Assembly: GCA_013396655.1 (NCBI GenBank)
Contig: WBMV01006667.1
Location: 95,456 to 159,455 of the forward strand
Direction of reading: 5' to 3'
From: Campylorhamphus procurvoides
Lineage: Eukaryota > Chordata > Aves > Passeriformes > Dendrocolaptidae
Length of the DNA stretch: 64,000 nucleotides
Below, in pieces: positions 25,401-36,958 of the stretch (within the stretch, counting starts at the first letter, position 1; each line of letters begins with the position of its first letter). The position numbers and the translations under genes are program-made. The notes under the pieces were generated by a model. The model was not told where the DNA came from and did no database searches. It saw only the letters and a list, made by a program, of their open reading frames with translations.

Positions 25401-27480
25401 GGATAGATTTACAGCAAACCCAGTTGTCTGAAATGAGTCTTAAAAGAGTATCTCTTCACTGCGTACTCAGTGCAGTTCTTAGCAGTTATGACTGAACTCC
25501 TGGAAGATGGTATAAAGAATCCACTTGAATTCTAACAGATGTTAGTGATTTATAGATTGCTCTTCAAATATTTTGCATATCCTGTAGTGCTGCAAAAAAT
25601 TACCCCTGTTGCTTCACCACTGGGAACAAGTAGGCAGCATGCTAAGAAAGGTATATGACTTTCAAATCAACCTGAGTGTGTTAAGATCTTGAATGTTTCT
25701 TGTTACTGCAGTCTGCTGACAAATGTCAGAATCCTGAAAAGACTGCAAACTAATTGCTATTTCCTCTTTGGTATCCAAATGGGCCCTTAAAGTCCATCCT
25801 GATTGGAGTAAGGAAAGAAAGCCCCATGGAAGAAACCTTTAGTGCAGGCAGATATTATTGCAGGCAGTTATTGGAAACTAAAAGAAGGTGAATTAAGGAA
25901 AAGATTTTGTTTAGAATGCCTATTACACATTCGTTTTGGTTTTCAATACAATTTCACTTCCTTAGTGTATGCAAATTATGCTGCTCCTGAAGATTTACAA
26001 TCTTAAGTGGGTGCTCAAATTGCAACACTTAGTAGTTCTAGGATCACATTTTGTACCTAAAGGAATATTAGCAGTGGATAAAGATTTTCAACATGATTGT
26101 ATTTACTCTGGTGAAAAATATAAATCTGCAAACATCAAAATGTTTTGTCCATTAGAATGTTTGACAAAATAGCTCACATCAAAAGTTGTAAAAACGGAGG
26201 GGTTATTTTTAAATTAAATACTCGAATATTTTGGCTTTACAGTTCCTTTATCTTTCTAAAGCTTTATAAATATTCATGTTTGAAATAAAATACCCATTTT
26301 GTAGCAAATATTCTATATCATCCCAAATAATTCAGTTTGGGTCTGTTTGTTGAGTTGGAGGATAAATTAAAATTCACCTTGCATTTGCTGAGCTCCTCTT
26401 TTCTGAATTGTCAATGCACCAAGAAATCAGTTATTTGTTCAAGTCTATAATTGTGCTATGTATAATAATTTTCCTAAAGTGTCTTCACCCTAAAAAGATA
26501 TCCCTGCTGAGTTTGCTTAATTCTAAGAAAGAAAACGCTTGTAAAACCCTGAAACACAAAGCCTTCACCAAGCTGAAGAAAAAAAATCCTCAGGGTACAT
26601 CTTATGTTATTCTGACAAATGGGAAAGATTATTGACTTTGAATTTTTATTCACTCTGGATCCCCAACCAGATGGGCAGGCTCACTGAAAGTTATAGACAC
26701 CCTCTGCCTTTATTCATGTTGAAGGAAGCAACCACATAAATTTAGTCTACACAATTCTTTTTCACATGTGCATCTGTTGTTCCCATTGTAAGGTTGGATT
26801 TATTCTAGTTTACTTAATAAAGTACAGAATATATATTTTTGTTATGGCTATGAAGTATACATACCAGGGACATCCACTTTAGTTTAGGACAATCAATTAG
26901 CAAAGGACTACTCTAATATTTTTTTTATATCCCATTCAAATATTGGTTTATATTTACTTAAATAAATATGTTCATTCTATACTGGTATTTTCAGGAGCTA
27001 GTTTTTTAGATGTAAGAGCTCTTGTAAAAATGTGTAATATGGCAGAGTTAGGATAGTGGCCAAAACACTATTTTTCTAAAATAAAATTTTTTTTTGGAAG
27101 ATAATTTTCAAAAAATTTGTGTAGCCGGCCAATAAATGGAGCCAAAAAGTATAACCAAACAATTCCCCGTCCATTCCTAGAATAATTTAGTATATATCAT
27201 ATCAAACTACACTTATTTCTAGGCATTTTCTATGCCTTTCCAGTAAAATAATTAAAAAATGCAAAATAAAATGCTAAACGCTTGGACAGCTCCTTGTCCA
27301 TGTGTCTTCTTTTTATCTTTAGTTATATAAGACAAAGTGTTGGATGAGAATAAATAAATTGGGTGGTTTGCTAAAGGACTTATAAAGATGATGTTTAAAA
27401 AGCATGACTGGGAGGCTGCAGAACCTAGAGACAGCTTTGTAACATAGCTTTGGCATTCAACTTCTCACTTATTTTTAACC
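22500..27480. other. Unannotated AT-rich DNA
   Basis: Nearly 5 kb without a recognisable gene or repeat. The composition is strongly AT-rich (for example around 24.4-25.1 kb). The open frames at 23021-23230, 25969-26172 and 26408-26635 are short and have no motif. Confidence 0.55.
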
Positions 27481-27640
27481 TATTTTGGACTGCCTGGGAC
27501 AAAGTTAATTTTCTCAGCTCTCCTCTTCCCACCTGTGTCTCTTTCGTGTGTCTATACATGTCCCATGGGGTTATGATTCAGTGTGCAGGAGCTATTTACT
27601 GGAAAGGTACTTTACAGAGTCCAGCTCTCCATTTAAGGGG
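27481..27640 (+). mobile_element. Eroded LTR-like fragment related to the LTR at 9.3 kb
   Basis: Read on the plus strand, TTTTGGACTGCCTGGGACAA and then AAGTTAATTTTCTCAG resemble the start of the LTR family at 9,324-9,901 read in its sense direction. Later pieces (CATGGGGTTATGATTCAGTG at about 27,564-27,583 and ACTTTACAGAGTCCAG near 27,610) follow in the same order. An unrelated C/T-rich stretch interrupts them. The boundaries are fuzzy and no target duplication is visible. The orientation is opposite to the other three LTRs. Confidence 0.45.
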
Positions 27641-27765
27641 ATCTTCAAATGGAGCTTCATGGAGGAGGAGTGACAAATTTGGGAAAGAGACATGAAAGCA
27701 AAACAAAACACAGCTTAATGTTTATTCCTCCCATCTACAAATTCTTCATACGTCTGCTCTGGATT

Positions 27766-27800
27766 TTTTGGTTGATTGGTTGGTTGGTTGGTTGGTTTTT
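27766..27800. repeat. (TTGG)n microsatellite
   Basis: About seven GGTT/TTGG units with one variant (GATT) near the start, flanked by short T runs. Confidence 0.9.
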
Positions 27801-28808
27801 GTCAAATGATGTATCTAATTTAAATATGACTGCTAATACCATAAGGCAGGAGTAACTGCAGTGTTATCTGTGTTCTCTCTATGCACTGGGCAGCTCATTT
27901 TTAATTTCATACATCATTTACAACTTGCAGCAGTGATTCTACACAGTCAATACATCTCCTTATCACAAAGAAAATAGTTTACCTAGTTTTAGGCTTTTTA
28001 TTAATATTTGGATTGCCATCCAGTGCTGACACTTCAGAAGGGCACTGAGTCATACAAATAAGATATCAAAAGAAGCAGCCTTTAGCTCTCTGACAGATTC
28101 CAAAAAACTAGAAATTGAACAAATTGCACTATCTTTTGAGAAAGTGAAATATATTTGTCTCCACCTCCGAGAAACATGTTAATTGTATGTAACTGTATAT
28201 TTGTGATACATCTTCTAACAAAAGTATGTGTTTTTCTTAATCCAATGCTTATTCTAATCAAGTGCCTTTCTAAAACAAGTCCTGGTATGACATATGTCTG
28301 ATAAAGCAGACAATCTTAAACCAATCAACTATTCAGGCATATTTGGATAGAGGTATCTGTCATGGACATAGTTCATATAACGTAGTAGATATTAATTTTT
28401 TCTGTTCACCTCCAAAACATTCTTTTATAGGTGCATGCTTTTATATGAGCTCTGATATATGTGATAAATATGTAAGAAAAGAGCTTTTCATATTTGTTTC
28501 ATATACCAAACCCTATATTTTTGATCTGTACTGATCCAGTGAATAACTTTGCAGAATTTCATTCCCAAGACATAAAAACTGCAGAACTAGCTTTAGAAGA
28601 ATTCATGCAAGTGTGATATGTGAGGAAATGCAAGAAATGCATGAAGATTGTGAAACTTACTTCAAGATACAGCCTTAAAGGACAATAGAGGAAGATGCAT
28701 GAAATTTATGAGGCTGACTATCCGTGTGAGGAAAGAGTATGCTACAACCAGTCATACAAATGGAGTTGGGACAGACTACTTACGATGAATGAATTTTTCT
28801 TCATATAT
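27801..28808. other. Unannotated AT-rich DNA
   Basis: No supported feature. The 63-codon frame at 28343-28534 has no recognisable family. Confidence 0.55.
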
Positions 28809-28980
28809 TCTCTTTCTTTCTTTTTCTTTTTTCTTTTTTCTTTCTTCCTTCCTTTCTTTCTTTCTTTCTTTCTTCCTTTCTTTCTTTCTTCCTTCCTTCC
28901 TTCCTTCCTTCCTTCCTTCCTTCCTTCCTTTCGTCCTTCATTTCGTCCTTCATTTTGTCCTTTCTTTCCTTTCTTTCTCT
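28809..28980. repeat. Polypyrimidine microsatellite (CTTT)n/(CCTT)n
   Basis: From 28,810 to about 28,930 the plus strand has only C and T: CTTT units, a TTTTTTC section, then about twelve CCTT units. After that come degenerate CCTT units with CG, CA and TG interruptions (TTTCGTCCTTCA twice). The mirror symmetry of CTTT/CCTT makes triplex (H-DNA) formation possible. The frames at 28695-28985 and 28789-29025 translate to Phe/Leu/Pro/Ser runs and are artefacts. Confidence 0.95.
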
Positions 28981-29520
28981 GTTAGACTTTATTTACTTGA
29001 AACAGAATATTGGGCAGAAGGCTAAACTACCAAGAGAAAGGAAGCACAGATTTTATAAGATTAAGTAAGATATTTAGGCATTGTTAGTTATACTTGTGAT
29101 TTTTGATTTGTTTTAGAAGGAACAGTCAGAACTGGTACTGTAATTATGTTCTAGTAACATCTGCCAGCCATATGAAAATAGAGAAAATTTTAAAAGTATT
29201 AAAAATCAAACACTAGAGCTTCTGCAGTTCAAGTAGTTGTCTAAGATGAGTGACAGTGCATGAAACAGGATTGCCAAAATGTGAATCATCTGTCTGTGTT
29301 CTCTTAGACTAACAACACTGCAGGGTTGATCTGTGGATAGATGGCATAGTGTAAAATGTTTTGCAGCAAACCTTACAGTGACAACAGCTGATCACATTAC
29401 TGTCTTTCTTAAAAAAGGCTACACCTTGAATTTATGCTTAAGAGAAAAAGTAATACTTTGGAACAAATTCTGGTGTTCTCTAGAACTGGCCATAAAAAAA
29501 CCCAAAATAATTTATCTTTG
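28981..29520. other. Unannotated AT-rich DNA
   Basis: No supported exon or element between the polypyrimidine tract and the CR1 relic that follows. Confidence 0.55.
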
Positions 29521-29539
29521 CTGAACCTTACAAATTTCT

Positions 29540-30090
29540 CCACCATGCTGAATCCTCTACAAATAGTAGTACTGCACTCCAGTGTATTGACATTTGCCCC
29601 TCAATTCCATGATCTCCACAGACTTGCTTGGATCCCATCACTCAGGTCATTAATAAACAGCATGCACTGTGCTCCCTTTATCCTTTGAGTTGGTCATTTC
29701 ATCATGGAAGGCTATCGGGTTGGTCAGGCATAATTTGTCCTTAGCAAATACACATCAGCTCTTCCAAGTCACGTCTTTATTCCTCAAGTGTCTGGAAATG
29801 GCTTTAAGAAAGACTTGTTCATTCATCTTCCCAGGGATTGAGGAAGGCTGGTTTGCTTCTAGTTACTCTTCTAGTTACCCTTTACCACTGTGTAAAGGTT
29901 GATGCACCATTTTTGTTTCCCGACCATCAGGAACTTCACAGGATTTGGTACATTCTCACCAATTCTATCACTAAACTCAGGAAATCATGCAATAGGATGG
30001 CAGACCTTACCAAAAAAAAATTATGCAAAACAAGAACCAAGGACCTCCATCTTTTTTCTGTCTTTTGTCACTAAGTTCACTTCTCAATTG
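29540..30090 (-). mobile_element. Old CR1-type LINE relic, reverse-transcriptase region
   Basis: On the minus strand this aligns by eye with the part of CR1 ORF2 that is much clearer at 35.5-36.0 kb. The shared landmark is the antisense block CCAGGGATTGAGG (29,831-29,843, compare 35,953-35,965). It is preceded by the GGTTGGTCAGGCATAATTTG block (29,718-29,737) that corresponds to the CR1 'FTKGKSCLTNLIAF' coding region. Part of the RT between the two seems deleted, and no long frame survives. It is clearly more decayed than the 34.6-kb copy. The 30,000-30,090 end is uncertain. Confidence 0.6.
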
Positions 30091-30139
30091 AGCATGGCAC
30101 TCAGATTTTCCTCAGCCTATCACCTTCTTATCCCAGTGT

Positions 30140-30677
30140 ATATCAAGCACTGCACTGTCAGCCAGTTGAGGGAGGTGATTGTCCTCCTTACCATTTGCTG
30201 GTATGACCTCATCTGAAGTCCTATGACCAGTTTTGACTGCCACAATATAAAAAAGATATAAATTTAGTAGAGAGTGTCCAAAGAGGGGACACAAGATGAT
30301 GAAAGGCCTACAGGGGAAGCCACACTAGAAGTGGCTGAGGTCACTTAGCTTGTTCAGCCTGGAGAAGAGAAGACTGGGAGAGACCTCATTGTCAATTTCT
30401 TTGTGAGGGGAGGAGAAGGAGCAGACACTGATCTTTCTGGAGACCACCAGTAGGATCCAAGGGAATGGCATGAAGCCATGTCCAGGAAGGTTTAGATTGG
30501 ATATTAGGGAAAGGTTTCCACCCACATGGTAGTTGAGCACTGGAACAAGAAGCATTTGGACAATGCTCTGAGACACATAGTGAGATTTTTGTGGTTGTCC
30601 TGTGCAGGGCCAGGAGTTGGACTTTGATGATCCTGATGGGTCCCTTCCAACCAAGTACATTCTATAATTCTATGATC
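30140..30677 (+). mobile_element. CR1 LINE 3' end, 5'-truncated
   Basis: Plus-strand CR1 beginning in the RT C-terminal region (the AGTTGAGGGAGGTGATTGTC block at about 30,162-30,181). It passes through the conserved GTTCAGCCTGGAGAAGAGAAG block (30,353-30,373) into the noncoding 3' end and finishes with GGTCCCTTCCAACCAAGTAC and ATTCTATAATTCTATGAT at 30,639-30,677. This is a canonical tail with two octamers. It abuts the opposite-strand CR1 relic on its left, so the two form a head-to-head arrangement. Confidence 0.88.
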
Positions 30678-33600
30678 TCCCTCACTAGTTTGGACATCTG
30701 AGCACTGAGTTTTCTAAGTCCATCTTTGCATGTTGAATGTCTGCACATTGTTTCAATATCTATGCACTTGTAAGGAAAAAATGCCTCTTATTTGGCAGCA
30801 TCATTCAATCATACTAACAAAGCTCAAACACCGAAAAATTTTCTCTGCATGTAAGCAGAGAAACTGTCAGTTTTGTTCTAAGTACGTCATCTAATGGTAT
30901 GAGTAATTACATTTTGTTTACATACTCAAGTGTTGACTTACAGTGTGCTAGAATGTGTGGATAGAATATATTCTTGTAATTTACACTGCTTCAAAAGAAT
31001 GTTAAAATTAGAGTTTTCAAAAGATTTGTGATACTTGTTTCCGTAACCTAGCATTTATTTCCAAATCACTGAGTTAAAAAATGCAATTAAATCTCTATTT
31101 TATTTCTACTGCATACTGTATCTTTTGAGTTACTGCATTGTTCCGTGACCCTTTGTTGAAAGAGAAATCCAAGATAACTTAGGTACATACCATGCAACAA
31201 CACATATCTTAGGAACATCAGGAAATACAAAGTAGTGTCAGACAGGTTGACATCAGTAAGATCAGTAACAACAGTAAGCACCTGGTAACATGTGTTCTGT
31301 TTCTCAGAAATAGTATAAAAATATTTTGTAAGCCATATGTTGCATTAGTTCTGTCTGGGCAAGTTCAGTAAGCTTTAATACTGGTAAAAAGGTATTTCTG
31401 TGATGAAATAATTCCAGGTGTGACCACAAAGGAGGTCTTTATTCAAGGAGCTTTGATATGGGTATTTGCTGTAGCAAATACTACTATTTTTACCTCAGCT
31501 GTCTACCATCAAAAACATTCTCAGAGGATATCTTCAGGGCTGCTGGCAGTGCTTGAGACAGAAGGATTTCAGTTAAAGCAGCCAGTGTGAGTCTCTCACT
31601 TATTAACAGATGAATTGACAAAATGTCCCAAATGTTATCCATCTGCTCCTCCTTTCCAACCTGTTCTAATACAAAGAATATGCATTTGGAATTAAAGCTC
31701 ACCTCTTCCCTAGGGCTTTCCTTTATTGACAGAAAAGCAAAACAAAAAAAACTAAAACCAAGACAAACAAGGAAACATAAAATGCTTTAAACATCAGTAT
31801 ACTCAAACCCAGTCTATGATATCTATGATATTGCCCCAAGGAAGAGTTTTTCAGCAATTCAGATTTCATCTGAACAATGAAGTAATTTGCTTTGCACACA
31901 TGCAGACCCTTTAATAACTACGTGTCTAGGAAGCCACTACTTGTCTTGAAAATCCAAAGAACCATATAAGAATTATGAGGAAGGGGGGTGGGTCTTGTGA
32001 GGTGATGAAGATCACTCTTTTTTCCCAGAGACACTAATGACTACCTCATTATGAAAATCGATCACATTTTTTATTTCCATATTTTCTCCTCTTATTCTTT
32101 TCATAGTTGAAACTAGCTTTTTGTAATGTAAATATAAATCTATTTGTCCATTCAGGAATGGATGTAGAAAATGTGAAACAGATTCTTTACAGAAGGACTT
32201 TTTCCCCCTCTTTTTTCCAGCATATTTACAAACCAGACTGTTTCAGGTAAAAAGAAAATACCATTGGATTCTCTTCTCTGATAACAAAGTTTTCAATGGT
32301 ACAAAATACTGAACTTTGTATCAGATAAAGACTCTTTTTTTCTCTCCTGAGAAAAAAAAATCATTTGTTCTAGTCTCTGCACACATGTGGATAAGGAAAA
32401 GGCTGTGTGTGTTGCGCTTTCTAATTTCTTATATTTATCTTTACTAATATGATATGTATTGACCTTGTCATCTGAAGCAGTCGATCTTGTATGAACTACT
32501 GAGAGAAAAGTCAGCTAGTTAATTTTAATTTCTGATTTGTTACTGATGGCTGGGGGCATGAGACACTGCCAGCACAGAGTAGGTGTATGGTCAGATTTGT
32601 ATCATTTGTTTTTCCTGTTAAATTTCCTATTTAAATGCACATAACAATTGAAGTTATCAAAACCAGTATTAAATCTTAATTGGCATAAGTGGGTACTGGA
32701 TTGGGCCCCACAGTTTTGTATGTAATGTGTGTACAAGTTGACACCAAATAAGTAAACTATACAGACATTCTTTATCATTCTATTTTTTTTTTTTTTTGTA
32801 ATGGCAGAATTTTTGAGCCAGAGGAAAACACAAACTACAAAGCTGACATGAGATTCAGCACCTCAATATGTCATGCGTTTTCTTGTCTCAGGAAAACATA
32901 TGAAAACATAGCTTGAAGTAACGTTTTTGTAAGAAGGCTATGTAGATTCCTTCAGTGACACTACAGCAAGACCTAGCTGCTAGTGCACCAGACATTTATC
33001 TATAGAGCTTGATTCTATATTTTGATTTTTTTGAAAGCTTTTTCAATCTGTAAAAAACCAAAATGTATTGAGTAAGGCAGGTAATGAACCCTTCTTTTGT
33101 TAAGATGAAGTCATCATACATGTCATATGTGAGAAACCAAGAAAGCACACACCAGAACTTCATGTAGAGTGGCAGTCCAATATTCAGCTTAAAAAGAGAG
33201 AACACACAGCGGTAGAGTCTGTAATGATGAACAAAAGTAAAGCGGAATTAAAAACTGCTTTACAGATCACAGGAACACGTCACCATTGTTAAAATATAAA
33301 TAAAGAACACTGATCTTGAAAAATAGGAGACGTTCTCTGGATGAGGCACACTTATCCTGTTATGTGGTGCTGCCCTGGGACGAGACTCAAAGCAAGGGTT
33401 CTGTGAGGTCACACACTCAAAGTCATATTAAAGGTCAGTACCTGCACTTGAAGTCTATCATTTCACTAAGAATAACCACAGTGCTGGCAGTGCTTGTTTC
33501 ATTGTCTAGTATGGTATTTTCTGCTACCACTTATTTTTGTCTTTGCTTTGATGTCTCTCTGTCACTCTCAGTTTATGAAAGAACAGTGAGTAGCATTTGA

Positions 33601-34633
33601 TACTGGACATAGTGTGTCTTGAAAGAATAAGAGGAAGCAAGATTAATAGACTGCAAATTTAAAACACTAGATCTAGATGGCAGCTAAAACAGATGTTAAT
33701 TAGATAATAACAGATCATAATTATTATTATTACGCTTTCTAACATACATTGCTGTTATGCGAAGTAAATCCCTCTAAATTGCAGTTCTTGTAATGAATGA
33801 CCTCTAGTATTCGTGCATTGTAAGGTGCATTCCAGATGTAATAATTATTTGAAAACTACAGTTTCTCAAATCAATATAGATAAAGGCATTACCAGAAACA
33901 GTGTCCAAAAATGATTGAAAAATAAATAATGTCAGTACCCTCGCTACTGCAAAAAAGTACACTGTAGTACTGAGCTCTCTATCCCCAGAAAAAGCAGCAC
34001 CTAGAAATATATGTCAGCGTTGCTCCTTGAAACTAGATACACTCTTATTACTTCCAGCAAATTCAGACTATATGTGATTTGCATTTGATATACAAGAAAT
34101 GTTGCCATCAAAATCATTATAAGTGTGGATTTATTTCTCTGGCTTTCCCTCTTCTGCTGTGGACAAAAAAGCAGTAAATTTTAAAAAGGGCAGATACTTC
34201 TTCAGTGGCAGGGTAGTTCTGAAAAACCAATCAGAACTTCAGCTTAGCCACAACGAGCATTGATTATTAGATGTCTTGCAGAATTACTTAACAATTATTT
34301 CCATCACAAAAAGAAATTACAAAATCTTACAGATTGTATAGGATTTCTTAATTTGTGGTATGTTATTTAAATTATGAAAGTTATTTTTACCCTCATTATC
34401 TTGTTAAATAAAGAATGGAAGTAAAAGTGCCCTCACTATTCTTTATTTCTAATAATTGCTTCCCTAACAACAAAGATTAAAATAATATTGCAGAAAAATT
34501 GTTCAATTAAAAAAATAAAAACTAACTAGTGTTTCAGATAATATGCATTTCAAATATTCTCATATGAAAGCATTTTCCTGATACAAAACCAAATCACAAA
34601 CAAAAGTAATATTTTGCTATAGGAAAAATCAAA
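30678..34633. other. Unannotated AT-rich DNA
   Basis: About 4 kb with no recognised feature. It includes a poly-T run at about 32,782-32,797. Frames at 31087-31281, 31490-31702, 32996-33205 and 33316-33600 are short and without known motifs. Confidence 0.55.
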
Positions 34634-36958
34634 TCACAGAATCGCAGAATGGGTCGGGCTGGAACAGACTACAGTGGCTCATCTGGTCCAACCTCCCAGC
34701 ACTAGCAGAGCTGTCCTAGAGCATGTGGCTCAGGATTGTGTCCAGATGGTTCCTGAATGTCTCCAGTGAGGGAGATTTTGCAACCTCTCTCGGCAATCTG
34801 TTCAAGTGCTCAGTCACCTGCACAGTAAAGTTGTTCCTCATGTTTATGTGGAACATCCTGTGCATCACTATCTGCCTGTTGCCTCCTGTCCTGTCACTCA
34901 GCACCACCAGGAAGACCCTGACTCCATCGTCTTCACACTCTCCCTTCAGATACTTACATACATTGATGAGATTCCCTCTCAGTAATCTTCTCCAGACTGA
35001 ACAGGCTCAACTCTCTCACCCTTTTCTCATAAGAGAGAGCTCCAGTCCCTTAATCAACTTTGTAGCCCTCCACTAGATTTGCTTCAGTAGCTTCATGTCT
35101 CTCTCCTACTGAGGAGCCCAGAACTGGACACAGCACTCCACATGTGCCTTCCTAGGCCTGGGAAGAGTGACAGTATCATATCTCTCCACCTCCTGGCAAC
35201 AGTCTTCCCAGTGCACCCCAGGATACCATTGGCCTTCCTGGCCCCCAGGGCACACTACTGGCTTATGGACAAGTTGTTGTCCCCTAGGATCTCCAGGTCC
35301 TTCTCTGAAGAGCTGTTTTCCAGCAGGTCAGCCCCGGCATTCAGTGGTTCCTGGGGTTGTTCTTCCCTAGTGCAGGAACCTGCATTTGCCTTTGTTGAAT
35401 TTCAGAGTGTTCTTCTCTGCTCATCTCTTCAATCTATCAAGGCACTTCTGGATGACAGCACAGTCCTCTGGGGTATCAGACAGTCCTCCTAAGCCTTGTG
35501 TTGTCAGCAAACTCACTGAGGAGGCCTCTGCCCCTTCATCCAAGTCATTGATGGAAAAGTTAAACAATTGTGGGACCAGTATAGAACCCTGGGGGACCCC
35601 AGTAGTTACAGGCCTCCAACCTCCAATGTGACATTGATTACAACTCTCTGGGATCTTCCTGCCATTTAGCCAATTCTCTATCCACCTCACTGTCCACTCA
35701 TCCAGTCATCACTTCCCGAGTTTGCCTATGAAGCTGTTTTGAGAGACAGTATCAAAAACCATGTTGATATTGAGGTAGAGAGTAGCCACTGCACTCCTTT
35801 CATTCATCCAGGTAGTTGTTTCATTGTAGAAGGCAATCAGTTTGGTAAAACATGACCAACCTTTAGTGAATCTATGCTGACTAATTCTAATCACCTTCTT
35901 GTCTTTCATGTGGTTAGAGATGAACTTCAGAAAGAGGTTCTCCATCATGTTTCCAGGGATTGAGGTGAAGCTGACAGGCTGGTGGTTCCCTGGGTCCTCA
36001 TTCTTGCCCTATTTGAAGATCAGGGTGATATTTGCTATATTCCGGTCCTCAGGTGTCACTCCTGTTCTCAATGACCTTTCAAGGATGATTATGAGCAGCC
36101 TGGTTGGGATGTCAGCCAGCTCTCTCAGCACTTGTGGATGCATCCTGTCAGAGTCCATGGACTTGTGGATGTCACTTTTACCTGACTCTAGCCCAATCTT
36201 CCTTGAACAAGGAAAGTCTTCGTTCCAACCTTCATTTACCCTTATCTCCTGGGTCAGAGATCCCTGGGGAATGATCTTTTCAGTGAAGAGCAATGACAAA
36301 AAGCCATTCAATAACTGCTTTCTCTGTGTCCTCTGTTACCAGGGTCTCCTCTCCATTTACTGATGGGCACATATCCTTTGCTTTACTTTTGTTACTGATG
36401 TCTTTGAAAAGTCTTGTTTGTTATCCTTGACATCCTTGGCCAGATTTAATTCTAGATGAGTTTCAGCCTATCTGTCTCATTTCTACTTACTCTAACCCCA
36501 TCTCTATATTCCCTCCATGTGGCCTGACTCTGCTTCTATCTCCTCTATATTTCCTTCTTACACTTGAGTAATTGACAGGAATTCTTTATTCATCCATGCA
36601 AATCTCTTTCCTTCTTGGCCTGATTTCTTTCTCATTGGGATGCATTGCTCTTGGGCCTGAAGGAAGTGACCTTTGAATATTGACTAACTCTCTTGGATCA
36701 CTCTTCCCTGCATGATCTGTTCCTCTAGAATGCATTCAGGAAGATCCCTAAAGAGACTAAAACTAGATCTCTTGAAGTCCTTGGTTGTAATCTTTCTTGA
36801 TGTTCTGCTACCTCTTCATTCAATACTGAACTCTACAATGCCATGGTCACTATAGCTCGGGCTGCCCTCAACTTCACATCATCAAGACCTTCCTTGTTAG
36901 CATGAGGTCAAGAAGCACACTGTTCTTTATGGGATCCTCCCCTACCAGTAAGATGAAA
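34634..36958 (-). mobile_element. CR1 LINE, 2.3-kb copy (endonuclease end, reverse transcriptase, 3' tail)
   Basis: This is the longest transposon in the window. Reading from 36,958 down, it has the endonuclease C-terminal region with an intact S-D-H catalytic motif (36,843-36,851) and then the linker. Next come an RT N-terminal frame (36,009-36,311), a fingers/palm frame (35,709-35,948), a frame with the G-V-P-Q-G-S motif B (35,421-35,690), a C-terminal frame (34,716-34,907), and the 3' end. The 3' end reads ACAGAATCGCAGAATGGG on the plus strand. The first half of ORF2 and ORF1 are missing, as in most CR1 copies. Frames are broken by several indels. Confidence 0.93.
34716..36950 (-). pseudogene. 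CR1 ORF2 pseudogene (endonuclease-reverse transcriptase)
   Basis: ORF2 normally encodes an endonuclease plus reverse transcriptase that copies CR1 RNA at a nicked target. Here the frame is split into at least four pieces. In motif A the codon for the first catalytic Asp reads AAT (Asn; plus 35,769-35,771) within YLNINMVFD, where the family has YLDFSKAFD. In motif C the shifted frame reads F-A-D-N (35,500-35,511) in place of F-A-D-D. Motif B (GVPQGS) and the endonuclease S-D-H are preserved. Both Asp-to-Asn changes are G-to-A on the coding strand and would fit CpG decay. The protein cannot be active. Confidence 0.9.

Noticed and set aside
28695..29025. Phe/Leu/Ser/Pro-rich frames of 78-96 codons
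   Set aside because: They are translations of the CTTT/CCTT polypyrimidine repeat, with nothing recognisable on either side.
34723..36363. Plus-strand frames up to 154 codons across the 34.6-37 kb region
   Set aside because: They are antisense to the CR1 ORF2 relic. The minus strand carries the recognisable reverse transcriptase and endonuclease motifs.
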